Notes under the pieces: model-generated | The model's database searches: none | What the model saw: only the letters and a program-made list of their open reading frames with translations | What the model was told of the DNA's origin: nothing | Shown: positions 1-8,640 of the stretch, piece by piece | Position numbering within the stretch: position 1 is the stretch's first letter | Layout: every line of letters begins with the position of its first letter | NCBI RefSeq assembly: GCF_001658005.1 | Contig: NZ_CP015986.1 | Span: 62,001-126,000 of the forward strand | DNA: 64,000 nt | Source of the DNA: Sphingobium sp. EP60837 | GTDB lineage: Bacteria > Pseudomonadota > Alphaproteobacteria > Sphingomonadales > Sphingomonadaceae | Reading direction: 5' to 3' | Translations under genes and position numbers: made by a program

Positions 1-1136
1 AGCGCAATCATGCGCCGGCTCGCATGGGCTTCCCACAGCACGCGCTGAAACAGCGCATGCGTGGCGCCGCTCATTTCGGCCCAATCCTCTAGCGCGGACG
101 CGAGCCCCTGCTCTACATCGGCCAACGTCATGCGGTCCCGTCCGCCTGCCTCGGTCACCAGTGCCGCCTGCATCCCGAACAGCCGGGCATGATAGGGCGA
201 CCCCATGGCAGCGCCCGCCAGCGCATCAAGCGCATCGGGATCCAGCCGCAGCTGCGCATTGTCTGCGCAGCTCATCAGCAGTCTTTCCAACTCGGGCTTC
301 GGGATTGGCGCCACCCGTTGAGGTGCGATGTGCCGCCGCAGCGAGGGATGAGCAGCAATCAGTCCATCGACATCTCCCGCAATGCCTACGAGCACCACCT
401 GCACCGGCGAATGAATGTCGGTCAGCAGCTTCAGCAGTGTCGCGACGTCCGACTTCGCCTCGTCGGATCGTACCCGGTCATATTCGTCCAGGATCAGGAT
501 AGAACGCTGACGCACGTCTTCCACTAGCAACGCGGCCAAGCGCGTCACGTCCAGAGGCTCATTCATCAGCTTTCGCGCTTTTTCCTGTCCGGCCGCACTC
601 ATCGGCAGTTCGGAAAGGAAAGGCCGGAACAGCGAGTCGAAGTCGGCGTCGCCGCTCGCGGATCCGTAAAGCGCAACGCAGCCAGCTTCGTCCGCCAAGT
701 CGCCAAACACCCGCGCGAGCGATGTCTTGCCCGATCCCCGTGTGCCAAAGATGACCGCATGTTTCCGCTGGACGACGATTGCCTCGACCAGCTTTTCCAG
801 TTCGCTGTTGCGCCCGGCCAAGCCGTGGCGATCCGTTACGGGCATCGCCGTGCTGAAAGCGTTGTAGATGGAATCCCGCCGCAGACTGATTGGCTTCAGC
901 GGTGCGGCGATAGCGCCCATCGACAGAGGCCGGGGGCCTTCATCGGCATTCTCTTCTTTCTGGATTGGCCGAAAGCCGGGCGACACGGGCGTGTCGAGCA
1001 ACAGGGGCTCGGCTGCTGCCATGCGCGGCCCCCCGGCAGAGGCGTCGGAACGGGCGATGTTGCGGCGAAAGGACATGAGCCAGTCCAGCATTCCGCTGGG
1101 CCGGTCATTCACGAAGCCATGATCGATTGCGGTCAA
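1..1136 (-). CDS. AAA/ExeA-like ATPase of exopolysaccharide locus (C-terminus off window)
   Basis: Open minus-strand frame running off the left edge. The P-loop GTRGSGKTS is encoded near 734-750 and a Walker B ILILDEYDRV near 480-510, so this is an AAA-type ATPase resembling ExeA/TniB-like ATPases found in polysaccharide and XrtA-type loci. The first about 100 residues are low complexity and probably unstructured. The start is uncertain. A TTG at 1136 gives a 4-base TTGA overlap with the stop of the preceding export gene and has GGGAG 8 bases upstream; ATG at 1091 is the alternative. It is probably translationally coupled to the Wza-type gene. Its role in export or assembly is inferred from context only. 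Confidence 0.75.
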   Translation of the reverse strand, partial: MTAIDHGFVNDRPSGMLDWLMSFRRNIARSDASAGGPRMAAAEPLLLDTPVSPGFRPIQKEENADEGPRPLSMGAIAAPLKPISLRRDSIYNAFSTAMPVTDRHGLAGRNSELEKLVEAIVVQRKHAVIFGTRGSGKTSLARVFGDLADEAGCVALYGSASGDADFDSLFRPFLSELPMSAAGQEKARKLMNEPLDVTRLAALLVEDVRQRSILILDEYDRVRSDEAKSDVATLLKLLTDIHSPVQVVLVGIAGDVDGLIAAHPSLRRHIAPQRVAPIPKPELERLLMSCADNAQLRLDPDALDALAGAAMGSPYHARLFGMQAALVTEAGGRDRMTLADVEQGLASALEDWAEMSGATHALFQRVLWEAHASRRMIA

Positions 1137-1954
1137 AACAGCTTCTCCCGGATGATGAGGACGTCTTCAGGCTGAACCGGATCATCCAGGTTCGCCTGTA
1201 TTTCCTTCCCCCCCCGGCGTACTTTTATGCGTTTGGTGGAACCGGCCAGCGTCGGGCCGCCCGCCAGCGCGAGCGCCTGACGGAAGCTTTGACCCGGCAC
1301 GAAAGAAAAGGCGCCCGGCTGCTGCACCTGGCCGTAAACATAGACTTTCTCTGCAGGCGGCACGAACAATATGTCCCCCGCCTTTAACTGCCTGCTGCCG
1401 CCCACCGCCATGTCGGCCAGCGATATGCGCACCGGCCCGCTGCCATCGGCTGGCGTCAGGATGACCGCATTGGCCCCGTCCTTGGTCGATCCGCCAGCCT
1501 TTGCTAACATCGACGCGACAGTATAGCCGCGATCCAGTGGATAATTGCCCGCTTGCGGCACATTTCCCAGCACCGTTACGAAGCGGCTCACATAATTGCT
1601 CACCTCCACATTGACGGAGGGATTGGTAAGGAATCCGCCGCTCGCATAGCTGGATGAGATTGCCTGGGCGAGCTGCGAACTGGTCTTGCCGCGGGCAGAG
1701 ACTGGGCCGATCAGAGCGAGGGTGATCGTTCCATCTTCCTTGATCCGCGTCGTGGTCGATAGGTCCGGTTGACCGAAAATGGCGATCTTCACCTCATCAT
1801 CCGGGCCCAGCTGATAACCGGCGTCGGCAATGGGCTGCGCTGGCGCAGCTGCCGTGGCGGTGGCCGCCGCGCCAGCCGTTTGGGCAGACGCAGCCATTGG
1901 ACCGGCCGAGGCCAGGAAGATCGAAAGGCTGGTCAGGAGAGTCTCTGTTTTCAC
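1133..1954 (-). CDS. Wza-type polysaccharide export outer-membrane protein
   Basis: 273 residues with a GTG start (GGAG 8 bases upstream). A signal peptide ends near ASA-QTA (residue about 25). A polysaccharide-export domain begins at YQLGPDDEVKIAIFGQPDLS (about 47-66) and is followed by SLBB-type beta-grasp modules around VTVLGNVPQAGNYPL and VYVYGQVQQPGAFSF. This is the layout of the Wza/GelD/KpsD family, which forms the periplasmic and outer-membrane channel for Wzy-type or ABC-type polysaccharides. There is no lipobox cysteine in the signal, unlike classical Wza. It lies 26 bases downstream of the barrel gene and overlaps the ATPase, so the three look like one operon read leftwards. Confidence 0.88.
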   Translation of the reverse strand: MKTETLLTSLSIFLASAGPMAASAQTAGAAATATAAAPAQPIADAGYQLGPDDEVKIAIFGQPDLSTTTRIKEDGTITLALIGPVSARGKTSSQLAQAISSSYASGGFLTNPSVNVEVSNYVSRFVTVLGNVPQAGNYPLDRGYTVASMLAKAGGSTKDGANAVILTPADGSGPVRISLADMAVGGSRQLKAGDILFVPPAEKVYVYGQVQQPGAFSFVPGQSFRQALALAGGPTLAGSTKRIKVRRGGKEIQANLDDPVQPEDVLIIREKLF

Positions 1955-1980
1955 AGCTCATGCTCCATCATGTTCGAGGG

Positions 1981-3246
1981 TCAAAATCGGAACGCCGCGC
2001 CCAGTGTCACCTGAGTGCCGCTGAATTCGGCGACATCCGTGTCAGTGCGCCGCTTGTAGTGCTGCGCATCCAGCGTGATGTCCGCGCGATCGGTCAGTTT
2101 CCGCTTCAGCAGAGCGCCAAAGCGCTGGTTCCGGTCCGCCGTGATCGAAAAGGGGCGGAGCGCCGCGTCTTGCCGGAACTTGCGCCGTTCCCACTCTCCA
2201 TAAAGGCCCACCGAAGTCAGCTCGGAAATCGCGAACTCGCCTTGCAGGCGATACCTCGTGCGGATGGCGAAGCCGCTGGCGATCAGGCTGTCATTGACGA
2301 TGCTGCGCTCCGTTGTCGCGGTCAGTTTCAACCGCGGCACGATGCTGCTCGACAGGCTCAGATCCCAGCCCAGACCGTCATAACTACCCACCGCAGCGGA
2401 ATCGCTATCGACGTTCAGCCATCGGACCTCGGCATCGATCTGCGTGATCGGTGACACTGCGCGCTTGAACCGCACGCCATAGCTGTTGGTCCGGTTCTCG
2501 ATGCCCAGCTTGCCCCGGTCGCTATTCACCCGCTCGTAAAAGGCGGTGACCGTCCCCAGACTGGGCATATTATAGCCAACACCTGCCAAATAGGTGTCGC
2601 TGGTCTGGTCGGCATAGTCGAACGCGTCATCATTGCGCGTCAGGTCGCGGCGGTAGCTGGCCACCGGGAACAATCCCGGCCGCTCGCATCCCAATTCCGC
2701 GCCGAACGCCGTGAAGCGCTGGAGATTTTCGGTTTGCTGGTTGAGGTCGCCATAGTCGGCGCGCTGCTGGCGATAGGATGCCATTGGCGTGATTGAGCAT
2801 GTCGCGCCAAAGCGGATGACTGCCTTCGCTTCCGTATCCAGCCGCAATTTGCTCCGCTGCCCTTCGGAGATAAAGCGGTCATAGCCGATCTGTCCTCGAA
2901 ACAGCAGGTCATGCCGGCCGATCGGCTTGCCATAGGTGAGTTCCACCCAAGGCGTGACGATAAGATCCTTTGTCGGATCCTCGATCCGATCATCGACGCG
3001 ATAGACATTGTCATCATACAGCAGGTCGAGCCCTGCCGTGGCTTGCAGCCCCATCGTTTTGATGCGGGCTTCATCACTGACTGATGAACTTTGTGCGTTA
3101 GCGGTTTGCGCATTTGCAGATGTGAAAGCAGCAGCCGTGACGGCGCAGCCCAGGACCGCAGCTACCGCGCAGCAAGACCAGGAGAATTTATGTTTTGCAG
3201 GCGCACAAAAGCGCCTCCGAAAGCGGGGAGTATAAGTAATAACCAA
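1981..3246 (-). CDS. BBP2-like outer-membrane beta-barrel protein of EPS locus
   Basis: 421 residues. A signal peptide (hydrophobic run about 25-43, cleavage near ANA-QTA) is followed by a long series of alternating polar/hydrophobic strands ending in the aromatic C-terminal residues AAFRF, as in outer-membrane barrels. The style matches the putative beta-barrel porin 2 family found beside Wza-like genes in sphingan-type loci (GelF/TIGR03016-like proteins). The only start upstream of the signal peptide in this frame is a TTG at 3246, so the N-terminus is uncertain. It is the first gene of a leftward trio. A specific role in secretion is inferred from position. Confidence 0.75.
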   Translation of the reverse strand: MVITYTPRFRRRFCAPAKHKFSWSCCAVAAVLGCAVTAAAFTSANAQTANAQSSSVSDEARIKTMGLQATAGLDLLYDDNVYRVDDRIEDPTKDLIVTPWVELTYGKPIGRHDLLFRGQIGYDRFISEGQRSKLRLDTEAKAVIRFGATCSITPMASYRQQRADYGDLNQQTENLQRFTAFGAELGCERPGLFPVASYRRDLTRNDDAFDYADQTSDTYLAGVGYNMPSLGTVTAFYERVNSDRGKLGIENRTNSYGVRFKRAVSPITQIDAEVRWLNVDSDSAAVGSYDGLGWDLSLSSSIVPRLKLTATTERSIVNDSLIASGFAIRTRYRLQGEFAISELTSVGLYGEWERRKFRQDAALRPFSITADRNQRFGALLKRKLTDRADITLDAQHYKRRTDTDVAEFSGTQVTLGAAFRF

Positions 3247-3470
3247 AAGTGCGACCCTTTATTGCATTGCAGCAATAAGGGCATGCTAGTCGCGTTTGCA
3301 CGCAAAACGAACCACCGCGGAAGCGGTTTGTCGCGACTAAGCAACGGTTCGGTTGGTCGCAAAATTGGCCAAAGCGAACAACTTAGTTGCAGTCCAAAGC
3401 TGTTCATCTGGGAGCAATGTCAGCGCCTGCTACCTGTTCATCCTGTAGCAAGGTTACGCGGCGAGTCTGG

Positions 3471-3674
3471 TCAGAAGATGAGCGAACCTATCGCCGCCAC
3501 CGCAGCTGCGAAGGTACCAATGCCGGCCCAGCGCGACAGGATTTCCACGCCACGATCCGCTCGGTCGGCAAAAGCGCGCGGGGCCGTCTCGAACGCCACT
3601 CTCCTCCGTTGGTCGGTCGTGCTGTTCAAGGAAGAAGGTTGCGCAACGGCAACCGTCGCAAAATCGTCTGCCAC
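3471..3674 (-). CDS. Small single-pass membrane protein with LSRWAG motif (copy 1)
   Basis: 67 residues, GTG start, weak ribosome site. The N-terminal 40 residues are polar. Then comes RGVEILSRWAG and one C-terminal hydrophobic helix (GTFAAAVAAIGSLIF) that runs to the last residue. The juxtamembrane motif G-(V/I)-E-(I/L)-LSRWAG followed by a terminal helix recurs in the 75-residue protein at 5513-5740, on the other side of the sugar transferase gene. That resemblance is the main support that this short frame is real. Function unknown; I do not recognise a named family. Upstream and downstream gaps of 152 and 224 bases suggest its own promoter. Confidence 0.6.
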   Translation of the reverse strand: MADDFATVAVAQPSSLNSTTDQRRRVAFETAPRAFADRADRGVEILSRWAGIGTFAAAVAAIGSLIF

Positions 3675-3826
3675 GTCTTTGGTCCGCCCTGTTCGTGATG
3701 ACGGACATATCCGATTTTACGCTTAACAAATAGTTTTCACGCGGGCGAAAACGTCATCATTTCGTCGCAAAATCAATGAGGTGGTGCAAAATGCCCACGC
3801 GTTAGCGGAGATCGCGGTGACTGGGA

Positions 3827-5218
3827 TCAGTAGGCGTTGCGGTGAACCAGTACGTTGAAGGTCCCGAACAGGATCGCGATGTCGCGCATCAGGCTCCAGC
3901 CATGGAGATATTCCAGGTCCGCCTCGACTCGATTGAGGATATCGCGACGCGTTTCAGTCGCCCCGCGGAAGCCCCGGATTTGCGCCAGGCCGGTGATGCC
4001 GGGCTTCAGGGCATGGCGGTGCCAATATTGGCGATCGACCTGCCAGAAAAGTTGTTCTTCCGCCGTCGATCCCAACGCATGCGGGCGGGGGCCGACCAGG
4101 CTCATTTCGCCGAGCAGCACATTGATCAGCTGAGGCAGTTCATCAATGCTGGTCTTGCGGATGAAAGCGCCAACACGGGTAATGCGGTTATCATCTCTCA
4201 GCGTCGAGGCCGCACCTGCCGCATCGCACTGTTCAACGCGCATGCTCCGGAATTTCAGGATATGGAACAGGCGGTTTCCGCGACCTATCCGCTCCTGCTT
4301 GAAGAAGATTGGGCCGGGCGAGTCGAGGCGGATCGCTATGGCGATCACGACAATCAACGGCGCCAGTGCGATAAGTAGCGGCACCGTGATGGCAATATCC
4401 AGCAGGCGTTTCTTGGCCCGATTGGCGAGGTTGAGCGGACCACGAGCCACGACCAGGGTGGAAACGCCGCGATAGGTCTGGACCGCCAATGGAGCCATAT
4501 GATCCAGCTCCGGCACGATAATCTCGCCCAGAATATTGCCGCCCTTTAGCATCTGCGCCCAGTCGGCCTTCCGATCGGAAGGGCAGGATATGACGACGCG
4601 ATCGAAATCGCGGAGCAAAGTGCCCAGGCGGTGAAGCATGTAGGGATCGTCAAGGTCAGCTTTGATCCCTGCCGCTTCGGCATCGACAATCACCATGCCG
4701 CTCACATCATGCGGGATCGTTCCCCCGTCTATGATCAGCAATTGTGCGAACAGATCATCGCTGAAATTTCGCCGCACTGCCCGTACGATCAGCAGTCGCT
4801 GCACGACGAGCAACGTGCTGCTACATAAAATACCTGCGGAAATGCCCAGCCGCGACAATTGCCCCGTCGCTTTGAGGGAAAAGACAACGAGCAGGAAGAT
4901 CAGCAGGGTTCCCGCCAAGGCAAAGCAGGCATTACGCAAGCTCGGTGTCACGCGGGTGAGGCAGATGGGGTTATAGGCTTGGTTGTGGAATGCCACGACG
5001 CCATAGACAATCATGCCGCCAGCAAGCGGCTGCCAGAATTCGCTCGATAGCAATGGAATGCCAGCCGTGCGGAGGCCCAAAGCAAAACCCGTTGCTAGCG
5101 CGGCCATATCAGCCACCAGCAGCAACAAGCACAGCCAAAGCCTCACATTCCGCTGAACGGCGGCCCCTACGGGCTGGCGACTAGGAGACCCTTCGATCGC
5201 CAGATCAATTTTCGACAT
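3827..5218 (-). CDS. Undecaprenyl-phosphate sugar-1-phosphate transferase (initiating EPS glycosyltransferase)
   Basis: 463 residues. The N-terminal half has four to five membrane helices and a CoA-binding-like domain; another helix lies at KRLLDIAITVPLLIALAPLI, followed by the bacterial sugar transferase domain. Hallmarks seen are FKQERIGRGNRLFHILKFRSM, DELPQL, GEMSLVGPRP and KPGITGLAQIRG. This is the WbaP/GelB-type enzyme that moves a sugar-1-phosphate (glucose or galactose) from UDP-sugar to undecaprenyl phosphate, the first step of repeat-unit assembly at the inner membrane. ATG at 5218 is preferred because AAGGG lies 6 bases upstream. It is preceded by a 294-base gap likely holding its promoter. 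Confidence 0.92.
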   Translation of the reverse strand: MSKIDLAIEGSPSRQPVGAAVQRNVRLWLCLLLLVADMAALATGFALGLRTAGIPLLSSEFWQPLAGGMIVYGVVAFHNQAYNPICLTRVTPSLRNACFALAGTLLIFLLVVFSLKATGQLSRLGISAGILCSSTLLVVQRLLIVRAVRRNFSDDLFAQLLIIDGGTIPHDVSGMVIVDAEAAGIKADLDDPYMLHRLGTLLRDFDRVVISCPSDRKADWAQMLKGGNILGEIIVPELDHMAPLAVQTYRGVSTLVVARGPLNLANRAKKRLLDIAITVPLLIALAPLIVVIAIAIRLDSPGPIFFKQERIGRGNRLFHILKFRSMRVEQCDAAGAASTLRDDNRITRVGAFIRKTSIDELPQLINVLLGEMSLVGPRPHALGSTAEEQLFWQVDRQYWHRHALKPGITGLAQIRGFRGATETRRDILNRVEADLEYLHGWSLMRDIAILFGTFNVLVHRNAY

Positions 5219-5512
5219 CTGCAACCCTTTTTATGTCCTGACGTCAAACGGCTAACCGGTCCGAAGATCGGCTTGCGTGCATCAGACATCCGCTGCCTTT
5301 TGATTTATGTTGCGGAGCAGCAGGGCATAAATGTTTTGGAGTAGCAATCATCGCTGGGACGCCCGGACGGTCTTTTCCGACGATCCGTTGGTCTCAAGGG
5401 ACGCAATGCCCCGCTCGTGCGACGACCCGAAATTTGACCGCGGGAATTTGCAAGCAAAAATTTATGGTTCAATCGAAGCCCTTGCTCGAATCAACTGCAG
5501 TGCGAACGCGAC

Positions 5513-5740
5513 TCAGTCGATGAACCACCAACTGATCAGTGCGAGCACGATGAGCAGCACGGCAGGTCCAGCCCACCGCGATAGCAACTCTATCCCGTTC
5601 TCCGCCTCGTCATGCGTTAATGGCCACCAGCCCCGGCTTTGAGACGTCTTTACGGGCGCAATGATGGCCGGATCATGGCGCGGCTGCAGCTCGGTCGGCC
5701 CGGAGCTTTTATCTTGAGGTTGAGGTGACAGGTCGATCAT
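5513..5740 (-). CDS. Small single-pass membrane protein with LSRWAG motif (copy 2)
   Basis: 75 residues from ATG 5740. A polar proline-rich N-terminus is followed by GWWPLTHDEAENGIELLSRWAG and a C-terminal membrane helix (PAVLLIVLALISWWFID). The segment NGIELLSRWAG matches RGVEILSRWAG in the protein at 3471-3674, and in both the helix is the last element. It is probably a tail-anchored inner-membrane protein linked to the polysaccharide locus. Function unknown. Confidence 0.65.
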   Translation of the reverse strand: MIDLSPQPQDKSSGPTELQPRHDPAIIAPVKTSQSRGWWPLTHDEAENGIELLSRWAGPAVLLIVLALISWWFID

Positions 5741-6170
5741 CTTCAAATGCCCCGGAGCGCGCCATTTCGCTCATGTGAGTAAAATAGTGGCTTTGGCCAA
5801 AAAGAGAAGGGAATTTGCGACCGCTCACACCATTGCAGAGGAGTAAAATCGAGCGTTTCGCGAATGTCGATATCTTAAGGCGACGGGGGTCACCCCGGCG
5901 CGGTTACAATCGCTTGTCGTGAAAGGCGAAATTTTCTGTTTGCTCTCGCGTCGGTATTGCGCTGGTTGGTCGGGGCACTGCAGAGCAGCACGTCGGCTCG
6001 TTACCAAGGCGAGTTCAGCCTGAGGGCGACGCGTCTCCGTTGAACCGTTTCCCCGCTACGGCGAACTGCACCGAAATGGCGGTTTATCCATTGTTAACAA
6101 AGAAAATTTTTCGCACTCAGCATCTCGCGCTGCTATTCAGGGATTAGCAGCATAAAAGGGGACGGGTCGG
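5741..6170. other. 430-base intergenic region between divergent operons
   Basis: No convincing gene on either strand. It lies between the leftward small membrane protein and the rightward receiver-YaiO-GT2 operon and should hold promoters for both. The rightward gene has AAAGGGGA about 10 bases before its GTG. I see no clear paired -35/-10 boxes or operator palindrome. Confidence 0.5.
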
Positions 6171-6545
6171 GTGGCGCATATCCTGGTTGCAGATGATGAT
6201 GACTTGCTCGGCGAATTAGTCCGCTTCAAATTGGAGGCGGCTGGTCATCATGTGACGATCAAACAAGACGGCGCTTCGGCCCTGAGGGAAGCGCGCGGCG
6301 GCGACTATGACCTAATGGTGCTAGACGCCATGATGCCGGTTATGTCCGGCCCCGACGTGCTGAGGGCGCTGGCCGCCGAACAGCCTGAGATGCCGATCGT
6401 GATGCTGACATCGCGCAAGGCGCAGGCGGACGTTCTGGCTGCTCTGACTGCGGGTGCGCGTGACTATCTTACCAAGCCGTTCATCCCCGATGAACTTGTT
6501 GTCCGCGTCAACGCCATATTGAAAACCGTCGGGCGGGTGCAGTGA
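6171..6545 (+). CDS. Stand-alone CheY-like response regulator receiver
   Basis: 124 residues, a receiver domain only, with no output domain. The acidic pocket VADDDD (7-11), phosphoacceptor Asp52 in VLDAMMP, switch Thr80 in MLTSRK and Lys102 in YLTKPF are all present, so it should be phosphorylatable. GTG start with an AAAGGGGA ribosome site. Its stop overlaps the start of the YaiO-like gene (GTGA), which points to translational coupling and to a role in controlling this polysaccharide operon by protein-protein contact. The cognate kinase is not in the window. Confidence 0.9.
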   Translation: MAHILVADDDDLLGELVRFKLEAAGHHVTIKQDGASALREARGGDYDLMVLDAMMPVMSGPDVLRALAAEQPEMPIVMLTSRKAQADVLAALTAGARDYLTKPFIPDELVVRVNAILKTVGRVQ

Positions 6546-7666
6546 TCCTGCTTGTGTCGACCGCTGCAGCGGTGCCCCTGGCGCAAGACACTGCACCTAA
6601 TGCGAGCCGCAGGGAACAGATTGCTCAGGCCCGTGCGGCTGCGGCCCGGCAGGACTTTGCCCGGGCGATCCGTCTGTTGGAACAGGCAGACGCGGTTCAT
6701 CCTCAGGATCCCGAGATTTTGCGTCTGCTGGGAAGCGCATATGCGTTCGACCAACGCTATCCTCAAGCGATAGCGACGCTTCGCCGCGCGTCCTTGCTCG
6801 CTCCCGACGATCTGGATATTCGCGCCGCGCTTGCGCGCGCCTATCTTTGGTCCGGTGATCGCGCCGCCGCACGGGGCGAAGCGGCCGCTATCGAGGCGCG
6901 ATCGCCCGGTAACGCTGACGCCGCCGCCATACGCCAGCAATTGCTCACATCGCAGACGTCGGCCAGGGAGAGTGAAAGGAAATGGGGCTTGGCGGCCGCG
7001 CAAAGCTTTTCCCATGTCACCTTTGCGAACAGGCCGAGCCAGACCTGGGCAGACACAAGCTTCGCGGTCTTCGGGAATATAGGCCCCACGACCGCCCTTT
7101 CGGTCGGAGTGGAGCGCGAGGACCGGCGAACGGCCACTGACACCCGTTTTGAAGTCCGGATCGATCAACAACTCAGGCGAAGTTTGCGCATCTATATCGC
7201 CGTTGCCGCCACGCCCAATGCCAACTTCCGGGAAAAATGGGGCGTGACAGGAGGTGTAGAAGCGGATGTGGCGTCCTTCGCGACATTGCTCGCCGACCTG
7301 AGGCATGCGGAATATCAGGACGCGTCAGTGACTGTGTTTCAGCCAGGCGTTCGCATTGCCATGCGCAAGCTGGGACTGAATGCGACCGTTCGCATGATCA
7401 ATCTGTGGGATGAAGACGGAACCCATCGTTCGGGCCTGTCCGGCCGTCTCGATCGGCCTTTTTCCAGCAGCGCCACGCTTTTCGCCGGAGCCGCTACATA
7501 TCCTGACACTGAGGCAGGCATCACAAGGCAGGTGCACTCCCTGTTCGCGGGCGGCACCATGCCGCTGACGCAGAAAGTGCTGCTACGCGCGGGCATCGAC
7601 TATGATCGGCGGCGCGCGACCTACACGCGCAAGGGTGCGTCGCTGGGCATCCAGGTCAGGTTCTGA
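6542..7666 (+). CDS. TPR plus YaiO-type outer-membrane beta-barrel protein
   Basis: 374 residues from GTG 6542. The N-terminal 130 residues hold TPR-like helices (ARQDFARAIRLLEQADAV; ILRLLGSAYAFDQRYPQAIATL; IRAALARAYLWSGDRAAA). The rest is a beta-barrel of the YaiO type ending in LGIQVRF. TPR-plus-barrel proteins such as PgaA, BcsC and AlgK/AlgE carry synthase-dependent polysaccharides across the outer membrane; in E. coli yaiO is next to the GT2 gene yaiP, which parallels the GT2 gene here. A hydrophobic N-terminus (LLVSTAAAVPLAQ) may be a short signal peptide. The exported polymer is unknown. Confidence 0.82.
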   Translation: MILLVSTAAAVPLAQDTAPNASRREQIAQARAAAARQDFARAIRLLEQADAVHPQDPEILRLLGSAYAFDQRYPQAIATLRRASLLAPDDLDIRAALARAYLWSGDRAAARGEAAAIEARSPGNADAAAIRQQLLTSQTSARESERKWGLAAAQSFSHVTFANRPSQTWADTSFAVFGNIGPTTALSVGVEREDRRTATDTRFEVRIDQQLRRSLRIYIAVAATPNANFREKWGVTGGVEADVASFATLLADLRHAEYQDASVTVFQPGVRIAMRKLGLNATVRMINLWDEDGTHRSGLSGRLDRPFSSSATLFAGAATYPDTEAGITRQVHSLFAGGTMPLTQKVLLRAGIDYDRRRATYTRKGASLGIQVRF

Positions 7667-7668
7667 TC

Positions 7669-7782
7669 GTGCCGGGTATAGCCGTTGCGGATGATGTAGC
7701 CCGGATCGCCATCCTGATCTCCGTCTATGGCGCCCTTGCGATGGCGGGCCTTTTACTCTTCCTGGTGATGCGCCGTGACTGA
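7669..7782 (+). CDS. 37-residue single-helix ORF, in frame with HEAT gene across a TGA
   Basis: Begins GTG two bases after the YaiO-like stop and encodes a single strong membrane helix (ARIAILISVYGALAMAGLLL) followed by VMRRD and TGA. The TGA at 7780-7782 is in the same frame as the HEAT-repeat gene downstream, with no other stop between, and the intervening codons read KERAATVTAEL. The natural reading is a single membrane-anchored HEAT protein interrupted by one nonsense codon. A genuine separate small protein is possible. Confidence 0.45.
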   Translation: MPGIAVADDVARIAILISVYGALAMAGLLLFLVMRRD

Positions 7783-7812
7783 AAGGAGCGCGCCGCCACG
7801 GTCACTGCGGAA

Positions 7813-8640
7813 TTGACGCGCGCCTTGACGCGGGAAATCATGGGAGCAGGCGAGAATGTCGCTGCGTCGCCCGCCTTTCGTCAGGCGCGCCCAGCCGAAC
7901 GGCTCGCGGCAATCAGCCATCTGGTACAATTGTTACGCGGCGAAGACCGGGATCGGCTCGTCGCGCTGACCGAAGAGCAGGGATTGCTCAAGGACGCGCT
8001 ACGGCGCGCTAGGCGCTCCCAACAACGGCAGCAGATTGATGCGCTGCGCCTGTTGGGTGGCATCGGTGGAGATCAAGCGGTTACCACCCTTGATGCGGTT
8101 CTGCGTGAAGACCCGCGTCTCGACACGCGATTGGAAGCGGCGTCACTGCTTGCCCGGCTCGACGCCTTGCCGCAGCCAGACGAACTGATCGAGCATCTCG
8201 CCCTGCGCAGCGCCCGGATAACGCCTCTGCATCGCACTCTGTTCAGGTTGATCGCGTCTCGCCATCCAGCAGAACTGTTCGCTCTTGCTCGCTCTGAAGA
8301 CCTGCCCCCTGCAGTGAGGGCGCTGGTGATCGACGCGCTTGGCTGGACGGAGGATTTTTCGGCTCTGCCCCTTTTGGCTGCTGCCGCCAGTGATCCGCAT
8401 GCCCCCGTGCGGCTGGCGGCGCTGGATTCCGCGACCAAGCTTGGTCATTCGGGCAGCGCGGGTTGGATCATGCCGCTGCTGAGAGATCCGGTGCCGCCGG
8501 TCCGCGCCCGCGCGATCCGCGCCTGCCAAATCATGCGCCTCAGCGATGGCCTACCCGCCATAGCTGAGTTGCGCCACGATCCCTCGCCCTGGGTCAGGCT
8601 GCGCGCCCAGCAGGCGCAGCAGGTGTTGGGAACAGCCTGA
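7813..8640 (+). CDS. HEAT-repeat protein (probably lost its membrane anchor)
   Basis: 275 residues if started at TTG 7813. Several HEAT-like helical pairs are visible: LRLLGGIGGDQAVTTLDAVL, LEAASLLARLDALP, LVIDALGWTEDFSALPLLAA, VRLAALDSATKLGHSGSAGW, VRARAIRACQIMRLSDGLPA, VRLRAQQAQQVLG. Such repeats serve as protein-binding scaffolds. No start codon has a good ribosome site; an AAGGAG lies at 7783-7788, too far upstream, and the frame remains open back to the TGA at 7780. This supports a single longer ancestral gene beginning at 7669. The last base is shared with the ATG of the GT2 gene. Role inferred: a regulator or scaffold of the synthase complex. Confidence 0.75.
   Translation: MTRALTREIMGAGENVAASPAFRQARPAERLAAISHLVQLLRGEDRDRLVALTEEQGLLKDALRRARRSQQRQQIDALRLLGGIGGDQAVTTLDAVLREDPRLDTRLEAASLLARLDALPQPDELIEHLALRSARITPLHRTLFRLIASRHPAELFALARSEDLPPAVRALVIDALGWTEDFSALPLLAAAASDPHAPVRLAALDSATKLGHSGSAGWIMPLLRDPVPPVRARAIRACQIMRLSDGLPAIAELRHDPSPWVRLRAQQAQQVLGTA

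Noticed and set aside
7780..7782. Selenocysteine or programmed readthrough at TGA
   Set aside because: The surrounding sequence is a charged linker after a membrane helix, not an active site, and no SECIS-like stem is obvious.
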